In this document: one piece after another, positions 1 to 7,908 of the stretch
Position numbering within the stretch: position 1 is the stretch's first letter
How the letters are laid out: each line of letters begins with the position of its first letter
Assembly (NCBI RefSeq): GCF_018401815.1
Contig: NZ_JAGYKG010000006.1
Coordinates: 124,001 to 188,000 of the forward strand
Length of the DNA stretch: 64,000 bases
Reading direction: 5' to 3'
Source: Nonlabens sp.
Lineage (GTDB): Bacteria > Bacteroidota > Bacteroidia > Flavobacteriales > Flavobacteriaceae
The notes under the pieces: generated by a model
Database searches by the model: none
What the model saw: the letters and a program-made list of their open reading frames with translations, nothing else
What the model was told of the DNA's origin: nothing
Position numbers and translations under genes: made by a program

Positions 1-726
1 CATTATAGCTTCTAAAGCAAATCCCTGTGCCTCTTGGGAATTATATTCTGACCTTATAAAATTATTAATGTTGTTTCTCAACTCGTTTTGCTGAGGATTT
101 TGAATAAAATTATAGAGTTCTATCTCATTAGGATTGTTCAAAGAATCAAAAAGAGCTTGTGTGTTACTAGATACTGGTTGTAAATCTTCTAAAACAGGTA
201 ACGTAATAACTCCCTCGCCTAAAGGTAAGGTTGAACCGCCACTTTCTTCTCCACTGCCATCTCAAGATGGGGGAGTATATCCACCAGTGGTACCGCTTGA
301 ACATAGCTCATATGTAGTAGTGGTGTCGATAAAGACGGAGCCGTATACATCAAAAAAATTATATTCTGTAGCACCACAGTCTGCACAAACCTCTACTGTA
401 TTGGTCAAAGGACACCATAGAGAACCGCCGAGAATCTCGTTTCCTGTCGCTGGATCTATCATATATCCTTTTCCATCGCTCTTATAAGTCAAATAAAATT
501 CTACTATTCTTAAGTCTTCATCCTGCGCCACAATGTAATTTGTTATTTCACTTGAATCAACAGTTTGAGTAGCAAACGTAAATGAGGTTACATCATTTAC
601 TGTGGTCATAACAACTTTTGTAGAATCTATGTTTGTAACATAATTATAAGATGTAGACTTGTTTACCATATGATAAGCTGCTAGTTGACTGGCATTAGAT
701 TGTTTGCTAATGGCTATATCCTTCAA
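1..726 (-). pseudogene. Second polymorphic-toxin-like gene, interrupted by an in-frame stop and cut by the window edge
   Basis: Reading leftwards from a TTG at 726, 154 codons end at a TGA at 262-264, but the same frame continues open beyond it to base 1. The continuation runs through a Gly/Ser-rich stretch into a segment starting NTQALFDSLNNPNEIE that is identical to one in the neighbouring toxin-like gene at 1180-2928. The part before the stop has a beta-rich, Thr-rich character with a CADC motif and no signal peptide, so the N-terminus is probably missing or lost. It starts 5 bp after the candidate immunity gene, as displaced toxin cassettes often do. I infer a second effector gene, inactivated by one nonsense change; a C-terminal toxin domain would lie outside the window. 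Confidence 0.5.
29..165. repeat. 137-bp direct repeat, copy 1
   Basis: Identical base for base to 1886-2022 (offset 1857 bp). It encodes the shared pre-toxin segment of the two neighbouring toxin-like genes. Exact identity inside otherwise different genes points to recent duplication or gene conversion. Confidence 0.9.
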
Positions 727-730
727 ATTA

Positions 731-1183
731 TTATGGTCTCACCTCTTCTATCCACTCTTCTAAATCACCTATTTCTTCTTCTACAAACTTTTTCCAGTTT
801 GTATAAATAGTCCACCCTTTTTTTTCTAGTGCATCTAGATACCATTTTTTATATATAAACATAGGAAGTCCATCGAACTCATGGGTTTCTGTTCCTATTT
901 TCCAAACTTTTCTTAGAAAAGCAATTAATTCGGTTTTTTCAAAGTTTGTTTTAGAAATGTTTGGTGTTTCTTGGCCCCAGTGAAATACTTCTATTAACTC
1001 CATATCGCATAATATCTCTACAACTTTCAGTCCATCTTCACGAGCTTGGGCGGTAAGATGTGATTTATCATTTAAAACTTGATAGTATCCAATATTAGCC
1101 AAGATAAAATGAATAAATTCAATTCCATCTGGAGTGAAAATATTTAAATTTTCTTCTTTAAATAAATCTGACTTTTTTATCAT
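731..1183 (-). CDS. Candidate immunity protein for the adjacent toxin-like gene
   Basis: A 150-aa cytoplasmic protein, acidic, rich in aromatic and charged residues, without signal peptide or membrane segment. I do not recognise the family. Its ATG at 1183 overlaps the stop of the upstream toxin-like gene in an ATGA arrangement, so the two are translationally coupled. A small acidic cytoplasmic protein directly behind a secreted toxin-like protein is the usual layout of effector/immunity pairs. The role as immunity protein is inferred from position and size only. Confidence 0.5.
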   Translation of the reverse strand: MIKKSDLFKEENLNIFTPDGIEFIHFILANIGYYQVLNDKSHLTAQAREDGLKVVEILCDMELIEVFHWGQETPNISKTNFEKTELIAFLRKVWKIGTETHEFDGLPMFIYKKWYLDALEKKGWTIYTNWKKFVEEEIGDLEEWIEEVRP

Positions 1184-2928
1184 AAGTTAGTGAACTTGAT
1201 TATCCTTGGATTATTCCAGATACTCGGAAAATTTAATTGAAGGGTTGCAGGGAAATTGGATCCTGAAGCGGTTACTGGTCTGAATGTAATAAAATTTCCA
1301 TTGCCCATATTTGCCATTCTTGAGCCATTGAATTGAATTACCAAATTACCTATTTTATCTTTAGTAAGTGCGGTAAATGTTTCACTAGCTTTTGATACTG
1401 GAGCATTGGTTTTAAATATTCTAATCGAATTGTTTCCACCACTTCTAGTTCCCCATAATCCAACTTTACTAACTGTATTATTTAAACGCGTTCCCCTCAA
1501 AACCCAGCTTATTGGAATCTTTTGCAGTAATTTTATAGCAGCTGGCGCACCTACTTCAAAAAGTGCAATTTCAAGTAATATCTCTGCTACATCAACATAA
1601 GCTCCAACAATAGCCGCCATCATTTGAGCATTGTACCGTCGAGTTATGGATTTAAAAGTATCATATATATCTTGTATATCACCATTAGTGTAATCAAATG
1701 AATTTTCTATATCTGTAACTACATCTTCAAAATATGATGCAGTAACATCTCCTTCAGGTCCATGAAATCTTCTCAACCCTGCAGCCATAATATTGATTGA
1801 TGCAAGGCAATCGTGATCCAATCCACAAAGTATTCCTTCTTCATTAATAATTTCAAATTCTATTAACCATTTTGCAAAAGCTTGCGCCTCTTGGGAATTA
1901 TATTCTGACCTTATAAAATTATTAATGTTGTTTCTCAACTCGTTTTGCTGAGGATTTTGAATAAAATTATAGAGTTCTATCTCATTAGGATTGTTCAAAG
2001 AATCAAAAAGAGCTTGTGTGTTTTGGGAAACTACATTTAAAGGAAAAACAGGCTCAGAAAGCGATCCACACCTCCCATCTCCTAGTGATGGTACACTTGA
2101 TTGTGGGCAATTACTATCTGTAGCTCCTATGGCGGCAGTACCATCGCTAGAGCCTCCATTACTACCTTGATTTTCTTCTGGATTTGTATCTATAGGATTA
2201 GAGTCGATAGGATCACTGGGTACGTTTGAATCAGGTGGGTCAGTGAGAGAGAATACTGCCACTTGCGCTATCTCCATCGTCAATAAGCTTTCATTATTGC
2301 ATGAGACATAATCCCATCTATAAACATAGTTCAAGGTCGACATATTCTCTCATGAGGGTGTAACAATTGCACGTAACTCCACTAAGTCCACACGATCTAA
2401 AATCAGTATTAATTTGAAAATTTGTAGATAGATGTTCTTTTGAGAAAGATATAACTTCTTGATTTAAATCTGCACCTACATTGTTTTGATAATAATAGCT
2501 CAACAAATGGATTCAAAAGTACCATCCAGCTGTTTTTCTAAAAACACGTTATACAATACGGTAGAATCTTGGTTTATTTTATACGCAGGTATATTATAAC
2601 TTTCATAATCACCACTTATAATTTGACTTGCATAAGTGTCATCTATAAACAATTGATTGACACTGTCATAAACGCTAAGAAGTTGATTCTTTGATTTAGA
2701 TGTGATTTCTGATAGCGATCTCTTTAATTCATACTTTGATAACATTTGTTCTTTGGTTATCTTATTAACTTGTATGGTACTTTCTTTTAGACTGGTTTCC
2801 TCTTCTATAACATCACCTCGCTCACAACTGGTAAAAAAAATCAGCATTGTTACGAAGGCTATTAAAACAGAAAAAATCCCTTTTAGGTTATTGCGCATCT
2901 TATAATAATTAAGGCTTTTAACATTCAT
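1180..2928 (-). pseudogene. Lipoprotein with a toxin-like C-terminus, split by two frameshifts
   Basis: Three overlapping reading frames (2928-2500, 2506-2318, 2343-1180) read on as one protein of roughly 580 residues. The first begins with a lipoprotein signal peptide (lipobox FFTSC, then an acidic stretch). The middle is beta-rich. The last has an Asp/Pro/Asn-rich linker, an alpha-helical pre-toxin region, a hydrophobic helix (AAIVGAYVDVAEILLEIALF) and a basic C-terminal domain of about 85 residues starting near NNSIRIFKTN. This resembles Bacteroidota polymorphic toxins with a surface-anchored N-terminus and an exchangeable C-terminal toxin; the toxin family is not recognised. The two junctions (near 2500 and 2330) look like single-base indels. 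Either the gene is decayed or the assembly has errors here; long intact genes elsewhere argue for decay. Confidence 0.55.
1886..2022. repeat. 137-bp direct repeat, copy 2
   Basis: Exact copy of 29-165. Together the copies flank the immunity gene and one toxin C-terminus, so homologous recombination between them would delete the cassette. Confidence 0.9.
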
Positions 2929-2986
2929 CTTGCTGTATATCAGTGATTAACTTCAATAAAATTATATTTTTATAACCGATAATCCG

Positions 2987-3150
2987 TCATATAAATTTAT
3001 GTATTGGTCTATATTCATGAATGTCGACTAATTTTACTGCCTCATTTATCCTTGTGGTATTAGGATCATCTAATGTTACATCACATCCTACTCTTATTCT
3101 CATAGATGGTCGCAGCTTCCTAATGGTTACCATTGGGTGCTGGAGTTAAT
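2987..3150 (-). pseudogene. Unidentified C-terminal coding remnant
   Basis: Leftward, about 48 codons end in a TGA at 2987-2989 with a protein-like sequence (MRIRVGCDVTLDDPNT, then EAVKLVDIHEYRPIHK). Just upstream, near 3130, the coding trace changes frame (LTPAPNGNH). I take it as the broken tail of a lost gene; the family is not recognised. Confidence 0.3.
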
Positions 3151-3173
3151 TTTAGAAGATTGATATATTCATA

Positions 3174-3205
3174 TCCTATATGCGGACTTAAGTCCGCATA
3201 TAGGA
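3174..3205. repeat. 32-bp perfect palindrome
   Basis: TCCTATATGCGGACTT is followed directly by its own reverse complement, giving 16-bp arms with no loop. It lies in non-coding DNA between the toxin locus and the dead IS. It could be a dyad operator, a cruciform or a mobile-element scar; it has no T-tract, so it is not a normal terminator. Confidence 0.8.
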
Positions 3206-3300
3206 ACGTATTTCTGGCTTTCATCAACATCTTCTTGATGAAACACCCAAGGTATTTGCCTGAATGTTTGCATGTAGCATCCAAAAGGTTGAAATAAAAG

Positions 3301-3320
3301 TCACACTGAGCTTGTCGAAC
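3301..3320. repeat. Dispersed CTGAGCTTGTCGAA repeat
   Basis: TCACACTGAGCTTGTCGAAC. Near-identical copies occur at 19271-19292 and, inside a gene, at 43118-43133. Confidence 0.6.
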
Positions 3321-3373
3321 TGTAGCTTTATTTTGTTTCAGATTCTATTTTATATAAAAGCATCTCGATAAGT

Positions 3374-3416
3374 CTCAGACAATGCCAACACAAATAGTTG
3401 GCATGTCGAATCTGAG
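3374..3416. repeat. Imperfect stem-loop
   Basis: CTCAGA and ATGCCAAC on the left pair with GTTGGCAT and TCTGAG on the right around a 7-base loop, with an internal bulge. It follows the dispersed repeat at 3301 and precedes a terminator hairpin, so it may be a small folded transcript end or a repeat-element remnant. Confidence 0.4.
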
Positions 3417-3437
3417 AAGCTGAAATAAAAACACAAA

Positions 3438-3465
3438 AAAACCGCCTTATTTCTAAGGCGGTTTT
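3438..3465. terminator. Strong bidirectional intrinsic terminator
   Basis: AAAACCGCCTTA-TTTC-TAAGGCGGTTTT: a 12-bp stem with A and T tracts on both sides, so it can act on either strand. No intact gene ends directly at it; the nearest is the small leftward ORF at 3632-3748. Confidence 0.75.
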
Positions 3466-3631
3466 GAAAATACGATACGATAAAAAAAACAAATTGAGAG
3501 CACCTCTGTGGTGCGATGGTTTTTTAAGGTATTTGAAATAGCTTAAACCATTTGCATTTTTTAAAATAAGACTTGCACTTTACAAGTACATTTTTTACAA
3601 GCTCGCATCCTTAGATGTGCTTTAAAAGGTG

Positions 3632-3748
3632 CTATTTATTCCTGTTTTTAATTTTTTTATAAATCTGAACAATAATAAGTGAAAGTACAACACTCCAAAA
3701 TAATATGAATATAAAGGGCCAAATTGAAAACATACTACCTATCCTCAT
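3632..3748 (-). CDS. 38-aa single-span membrane protein (putative)
   Basis: ATG at 3748 and TAG at 3632 enclose 38 codons. Residues about 6-28 form one hydrophobic helix (SIWPFIFILFWSVVLSLIIV) followed by a basic tail (YKKIKNRNK), a positive-inside topology typical of small inner-membrane proteins. The leftward terminator hairpin at 3438-3465 could end its transcript. There is no homology evidence; it may be an orphan small protein of the accessory region or chance. Confidence 0.35.
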   Translation of the reverse strand: MRIGSMFSIWPFIFILFWSVVLSLIIVQIYKKIKNRNK

Positions 3749-3871
3749 AATAAATATTATTAATTATTCAATTAAGAAATCTTTGATTTTTTTAACCTTT
3801 TTCTTATCCATCTATAATACCTCTACAAATTCGGACCATTAGTTAAGTTGAAAATTTATTAACTTTAAACA

Positions 3872-4197
3872 ATGGACAAAATGAGAAAATCAAGAAGGAA
3901 ACCCGCCTGTTCCGGCCGGCAGGTTCACTTCAGAATTTAAGACAAAGGTAGCTGTAGAAGCCTTAAAGGAGCGGTATAGCCTATCAGAATTAGCTGAACG
4001 TTTTGAGTTACATCCGAATCAAATCAGTCAATGGAAACAAGAGTTTTTAGAAAATCCAGTGATGTTTTGATAAAAATCATCTAAACCAAAAAGAGCAGGA
4101 AGTTGATTTGGATAAGCTCTATGCAAAAATTGGTAAGCTTGAAATGGAGCGAGACTATTTAAAAAAAAGCTTGAAAAATTTGGATCTACTGCAATGA
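3872..4197 (+). pseudogene. IS3-family orfA, broken
   Basis: Encodes a transposase helix-turn-helix protein (KVAVEALKERYSLSELAERF, then HPNQISQWKQEF) and a leucine-zipper-like tail (KIGKLEMERDYLKKSLKN). Two lesions are visible: a 22-bp GC-rich insertion at 3902-3923 that breaks the frame after about ten codons, and a frameshift near 4066. A poly-A run at 4160-4167 is where the family normally shifts into orfB. The ATGA at 4194 overlaps orfB. Confidence 0.7.
3902..3923. repeat. 22-bp GC-rich palindromic insertion in orfA
   Basis: CCCGCCTGTTCCGGCCGGCAGG interrupts an otherwise continuous orfA between AGAAGGAAA and TTCACTTCA. The core CCTG..CCGGCCGG..AGG is nearly palindromic and far more GC-rich than its surroundings, like a small dispersed repeat unit. 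Confidence 0.6.
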
Positions 4198-5012
4198 AAA
4201 AGGAATTGATTTCACAACAAAAGGACCTCTCATTAAGTATTAGAAACCAATGTGAGCTTAATTTATCAAGGAGTAGTTTGTATTATAAACCCATAGGTGA
4301 AAAGCCAGAAAACTTAGAAATAATGCAAATTATGGATAAGCACATCTTAGAGGAACCAACAGCTGGAGTTCTCACCATGCAATCCATGTTAGAAGATAAA
4401 GATATTAAGGCTAGCTATGAGCGTGTAAGGCGTCTAATGCGTAAGGCTAACATTCGACCTATTTATCCTAGAAGACACTTAACAGTTCTGGGAGAAAAGA
4501 AGTATGTACATCCTTATCTCTTAAAAGGCTTGAAAATAGAGCGAGCTAACCAGGTATGGGAGATAGACATAACCTATATACCAATGCATAAAGGATTCAT
4601 GTACCTTACAGCCATAATAGATGTATACAGCCGAGCTATTATGGCGTGGGGATTATCTAACACCTTAGATGCACAGGCAAGCTTGGAAGTGGTCAAACAT
4701 GCCATAAAACCAAAGGCAAGCCCGAGATATTGAACTCTGATCAAAGGGAGTCAATTCACTTGTTTAGCTTATGTAAAATTTTTAAAGGATGAAGGGATAA
4801 GAATTAGTATGGATGGCAAAGGACGAGCTTTAGATAATATCTATATTGAACGATTTTGGAGAACCATTAAGTACCAACATATCTTTTTAAACCCCGCTGA
4901 TGATGGTATAACTTTGTACCGAGGAATTAAAAAGTGGATGGATAAATATCATAACAAAAACCATCAAGGAATAAATCAAAAACCAATTGAAATGTATAAA
5001 AATGCAGCCTAA
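4194..5012 (+). pseudogene. IS3-family orfB transposase, frameshifted
   Basis: An rve/DDE transposase. The first frame (4194-4733) has the HTH_21 region and the first catalytic Asp (WEIDITYIPM), then IIDVYSRAIMAW. Indels near 4712 and 4744 shift the frame: the expected LNSDQGSQFTC with the second Asp is readable only across frames. The last part (4809-5012) has the catalytic Glu (YIERFWRTIKY) and the usual C-terminus. All DDE residues are present but the gene is dead. Confidence 0.75.
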
Positions 5013-5064
5013 GAATTCAATTAAAAAACAACTAAAAGTGGTCTAAAGAAGTGAGGGTATTATA

Positions 5065-5166
5065 GTGTTGAGACCAGAAGATTCCAAATACAGTAGTGCA
5101 TTAGATGATGCTGGAGAAAAAGGGTTGCTAGATGGAGTTGGTGTTTTTCAATACGTTAAAATGTAA
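5065..5166 (+). pseudogene. C-terminal fragment of a gene truncated by the IS
   Basis: Thirty-three codons end at TAA 5164-5166, with the readable tail EKGLLDGVGVFQYVKM. It starts 20 bp after the right IS end with no proper start, which fits the tail of a gene cut by the insertion. The family is not recognised. Confidence 0.35.
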
Positions 5167-5264
5167 AACCATACGAAAGGATTCGTGCGGTAGCGGGGAA
5201 TTGTATTGATTAATTAACTTTTTTCAAGTTACCGTACAATAATCGTACAATTTAAAACATAAAA

Positions 5265-5301
5265 AAACCTTAACTAATTAGTATTTAATTAATTAAAGTT
5301 T
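5265..5301 (-). terminator. Probable terminator of tRNA-Ala
   Basis: AAACCTTAACTAATTA pairs with TAATTAATTAAAGTTT around a short loop; on the minus strand it lies just downstream of tRNA-Ala and is followed by a T-run (plus-strand A7 at 5261-5267). Confidence 0.5.
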
Positions 5302-5308
5302 ATTAAAG

Positions 5309-5382
5309 TGGAGAATACCGGATTCGAACCGGTCACCTCTACACTGCCAGCGTAGCGCTCTAGCCAAATGAGCTAATCCCCC
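5309..5382 (-). tRNA. tRNA-Ala(GGC)
   Basis: The reverse complement folds as a standard cloverleaf: acceptor GGGGGAT/ATTCTCC, D arm GCTCATTTGGCTAGAGC, anticodon stem ACGCT with loop containing GGC, and T arm CCGGTTCGAATCCGG. The discriminator base is A and no CCA tail is encoded. It separates accessory DNA (1-5300) from core genes and may be an integration boundary. Confidence 0.95.
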
Positions 5383-5444
5383 ATAAAGAGTTTTCAAAGA
5401 TACACGGAAGTTATCATATTTTAGAGATTATATTTACGCGCTTT

Positions 5445-6776
5445 ATGGCAGTTCAAATCAATACTTCTCAAATTCTAAAACTTGCGATACCTGCTATAAT
5501 TGCTGGTATTGCAGAGCCATTGATCAGTATAACTGATCTTGCTATCATAGGAAAAATGCAAGGTGATACGACCAACGCCCTTGCTGCAATAGGATTAGTA
5601 GGCACCTTTTTAAGCGCGATCATCTGGACATTGGCACAAACTAAAACCTCTATTTCTTCTATAGTTTCCCATACTATGGGAGCCAATCAGTTAGAAAAAA
5701 TTAACGATTTGATACCTCAAGTGGTGTGGTTAAATGTTGTTTTAGGAATTTTTATTTATCTCATTACAGCACCAGTGGCGAGTGTTATATTTACTTGGTA
5801 TAAGGCTCAAGGAGAGGTTCTTTCCATTGCCAGTAGCTACTATCAAGTGCGTGCTTTGGGATTTCCTATGACGCTGTGTTCTTTTGCTATTTTCGGGATT
5901 TTTAGAGGTTTGCAAAATACTTCTTGGGCCATGATAGCAAGTCTCTCAGGAGCGGTATTAAATATTCTACTAACACTTACTTTAGTTTATGGAATTGATG
6001 GTGTGATTCCTTCTTACGGAGTTTTAGGGGCAGCCTATGGCAGCCTAGCGGCACAATTATTCATGCTGTTGATCGCCATTTATTTTCTATATAACCACAC
6101 AATGTTTAGGTTAAAGTTGCCCTTGTGGCACCCTCATAGACAACTGCCAAAGCACCTTTGGTTAACAGCAAACTTTTTTTTGCGTACCGCAGCTATTAAT
6201 GTCGCGATCTACTTTTCCTACAGATTTGCAAATGATTATGGTGCCGCCCACGCCGCTGCCCACGCAGTACTTATGAATATATGGTTGTTGTTCTCATTTG
6301 TAGTAGATGGTTTTGCCAATGCAGGAAATGCGATCGGGGGCAAATTATTGGGTTCAAAAGATGCCGTTTCATTAAAGTATTTAGCAAACAAAACCTCGCT
6401 TTACGGTGTGGCGATTGCCGGGGTACTATCTATTGTCTGTGCCTTTCTATATACCACATTAGGAAAGAGATTCACAGACGATCCTGAGGTATTAGAAATC
6501 ATTGCTAATACCTTTTGGATCGTTTTGCTTATGCAGCCTATAAATGCGGTTGCTTTTGTTTATGACGGGATTTTTAAAGGCTGGGGTGAGGCTTCGTATT
6601 TGCGTAATTTATTGTGGTTATTAACAGCCCTGGTTTTTTTACCAGTTTTGTTTTTGCTCGATTATTTAGAAGGGGATCTCTATGCAGTTTGGCTTGCCTT
6701 TTTTGCTTGGATGATAGGTCGGGCAGCTATTTTATTTTTTAAGTTTAAAAGTAAGGTTGCTGCAATGGAATCTTAA
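5445..6776 (+). CDS. MATE family efflux transporter
   Basis: A 443-aa inner-membrane protein with about twelve hydrophobic helices and no signal peptide. The N-terminal pattern LAIPAIIAGIAEPLISITDLAIIGKM is typical of MatE/DinF-like Na+ or H+ antiporters that export cationic drugs or metabolites, and the length matches the family (440-480). A second MatE half starts near residue 240. It is transcribed alone after the divergent tRNA-Ala. The substrate cannot be inferred. Confidence 0.9.
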   Translation: MAVQINTSQILKLAIPAIIAGIAEPLISITDLAIIGKMQGDTTNALAAIGLVGTFLSAIIWTLAQTKTSISSIVSHTMGANQLEKINDLIPQVVWLNVVLGIFIYLITAPVASVIFTWYKAQGEVLSIASSYYQVRALGFPMTLCSFAIFGIFRGLQNTSWAMIASLSGAVLNILLTLTLVYGIDGVIPSYGVLGAAYGSLAAQLFMLLIAIYFLYNHTMFRLKLPLWHPHRQLPKHLWLTANFFLRTAAINVAIYFSYRFANDYGAAHAAAHAVLMNIWLLFSFVVDGFANAGNAIGGKLLGSKDAVSLKYLANKTSLYGVAIAGVLSIVCAFLYTTLGKRFTDDPEVLEIIANTFWIVLLMQPINAVAFVYDGIFKGWGEASYLRNLLWLLTALVFLPVLFLLDYLEGDLYAVWLAFFAWMIGRAAILFFKFKSKVAAMES

Positions 6777-6928
6777 TTTCTAGCGGATAGAAAAAAGGAA
6801 TTATATGATTATCGCGTTTTAAAAGGAATGAATTCCAGCAGGAACTGCTGTATGCTACAGAAGATAGAAAGCACAACAACCACAAACATCTTCTTAAATG
6901 CTATCTTTGCAGTATAAAATAGTAGTTA

Positions 6929-7063
6929 ATGAATGCATTACTCATAGAGGACTCCACGTTCTTAGATATTATAGGGTTTTTAGGGGGCTCAGGACTTTTT
7001 TTAGTACTGGGGATCCTGCTCATTATTGTAGTGATTTATAATAAATACAAAAGCAAAAGATGA
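6929..7063 (+). CDS. 44-aa membrane protein coupled to the QueD-like gene
   Basis: ATG at 6929, TGA at 7061-7063. The product has one hydrophobic helix (residues about 15-37, including GSGLFLVLGILLIIVVIYNK) and a basic C-terminus (YKSKR). Its stop overlaps the start of the next gene as ATGA, a sign of translational coupling. Function unknown; it could anchor or regulate the partner enzyme, but that is only inference from the overlap. Confidence 0.55.
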   Translation: MNALLIEDSTFLDIIGFLGGSGLFLVLGILLIIVVIYNKYKSKR

Positions 7064-7512
7064 GAAAAGTACGTATTACCAAGGAATTTTCATTTGAAAC
7101 TGGTCATGCTCTTTATGGTTATGACGGGAAATGCCGTAATGTTCACGGACATAGTTATAAACTTGCGGTAACGGTTATTGGAACTCCTATTGATGAGTTA
7201 GGAAATGTAAAGCATGGTATGGTGATCGATTTTGGTGATTTGAAAAAGATCATCAAAGAAGAGATCGTAGACCCTTTTGATCACGCAACTGTGTTCAATA
7301 AAAACACCCCCCACGTAGAACTGGCCAAAGAACTTTCAGATCGAGGACATGATGTTATTCTTGTAGATTACCAACCTACCAGTGAGATGATGATCATCGA
7401 TTTTGCTGATAAAATACAAAAACGCTTGCCTACTACCATCTCCTTGCATCATTTGAGATTGCGCGAAACAGAAACCAGTTATGCCGAGTGGCACGCTGCT
7501 GATCAGGTGTAA
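7060..7512 (+). CDS. queD: 6-pyruvoyl tetrahydropterin synthase / QueD family protein
   Basis: A 150-aa cytoplasmic enzyme of the PTPS/6-carboxy-tetrahydropterin synthase family, which acts on dihydroneopterin triphosphate in queuosine or pterin synthesis. The zinc ligands are visible as His16 and the pair in NVHGHSY (His29, His31). The catalytic Cys26 lies in KCRNVHGH. VIDFGDLKK and DHATVFN are also typical. A Glu in LRETETSYAEW near the C-terminus fits the substrate-binding Glu. Whether it makes 6-carboxy-tetrahydropterin or another pterin cannot be decided; no other queuosine genes are adjacent. Confidence 0.85.
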   Translation: MRKVRITKEFSFETGHALYGYDGKCRNVHGHSYKLAVTVIGTPIDELGNVKHGMVIDFGDLKKIIKEEIVDPFDHATVFNKNTPHVELAKELSDRGHDVILVDYQPTSEMMIIDFADKIQKRLPTTISLHHLRLRETETSYAEWHAADQV

Positions 7513-7908
7513 TGTACCTATTTAAAAGTAAAGAGAGTTTTTACTGTCAACTTTCTCCCTCCTGCTATAAATAAGTGGCTACTAGTATTTGGCTTTATTT
7601 CTTGTAGGTCTTTGGTTTCTATATCGAGATGAAATTTTTAATAGGATCTAAACACCCAACAAAACACTGAAGACAAGTTAAAAAGTTTTACTTATTCAAT
7701 GAAATGAATTTATAATGAACTACCGGATTACTTTCTTTTGACTTTAGATCAACTAATAGTTTATTTCAACCCATAAAGGCAGACTTTAATCCGTATTTGA
7801 GAATTATATTGTCGCTTGCAGTGTTTTTTTATTCAGCTGAATGAATTTGGCTGGAGCTGAAGCTTTTACAACAGAACTTTAAAATTCTAACAGCTAACAG
7901 TCAACAGG
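7513..7908. other. Intergenic region, no gene seen
   Basis: About 400 bp between convergent genes. I see no open frame with coding character and no strong hairpin; it is AT-rich with short direct T/A runs. Confidence 0.5.

Larger units (their letters stand above)
3831..5046 (+). mobile_element. Degenerate IS3-family element
   Basis: Contains an orfA/orfB pair typical of IS3 elements. The ends carry imperfect inverted repeats: left TCGGACCATTAGTTAAG from 3831, right (reverse complement) TTAGACCACTTTTAGTTG ending near 5046. Both transposase frames are broken, so it cannot move by itself. No clear target duplication is visible. The truncated coding tail just after the right end suggests it landed in a gene. 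Confidence 0.75.

Noticed and set aside
3466..3630. Structured region as tmRNA or another known ncRNA
   Set aside because: It lacks a tRNA-like acceptor/T-arm and CCA end, and no tag-peptide frame is seen; only short weak hairpins.
1..5300. Whole region as an integrative element using tRNA-Ala(GGC)
   Set aside because: I could not find a second copy of the tRNA-Ala 3' end in the window and no integrase; the left part is out of view, so this remains unsupported.
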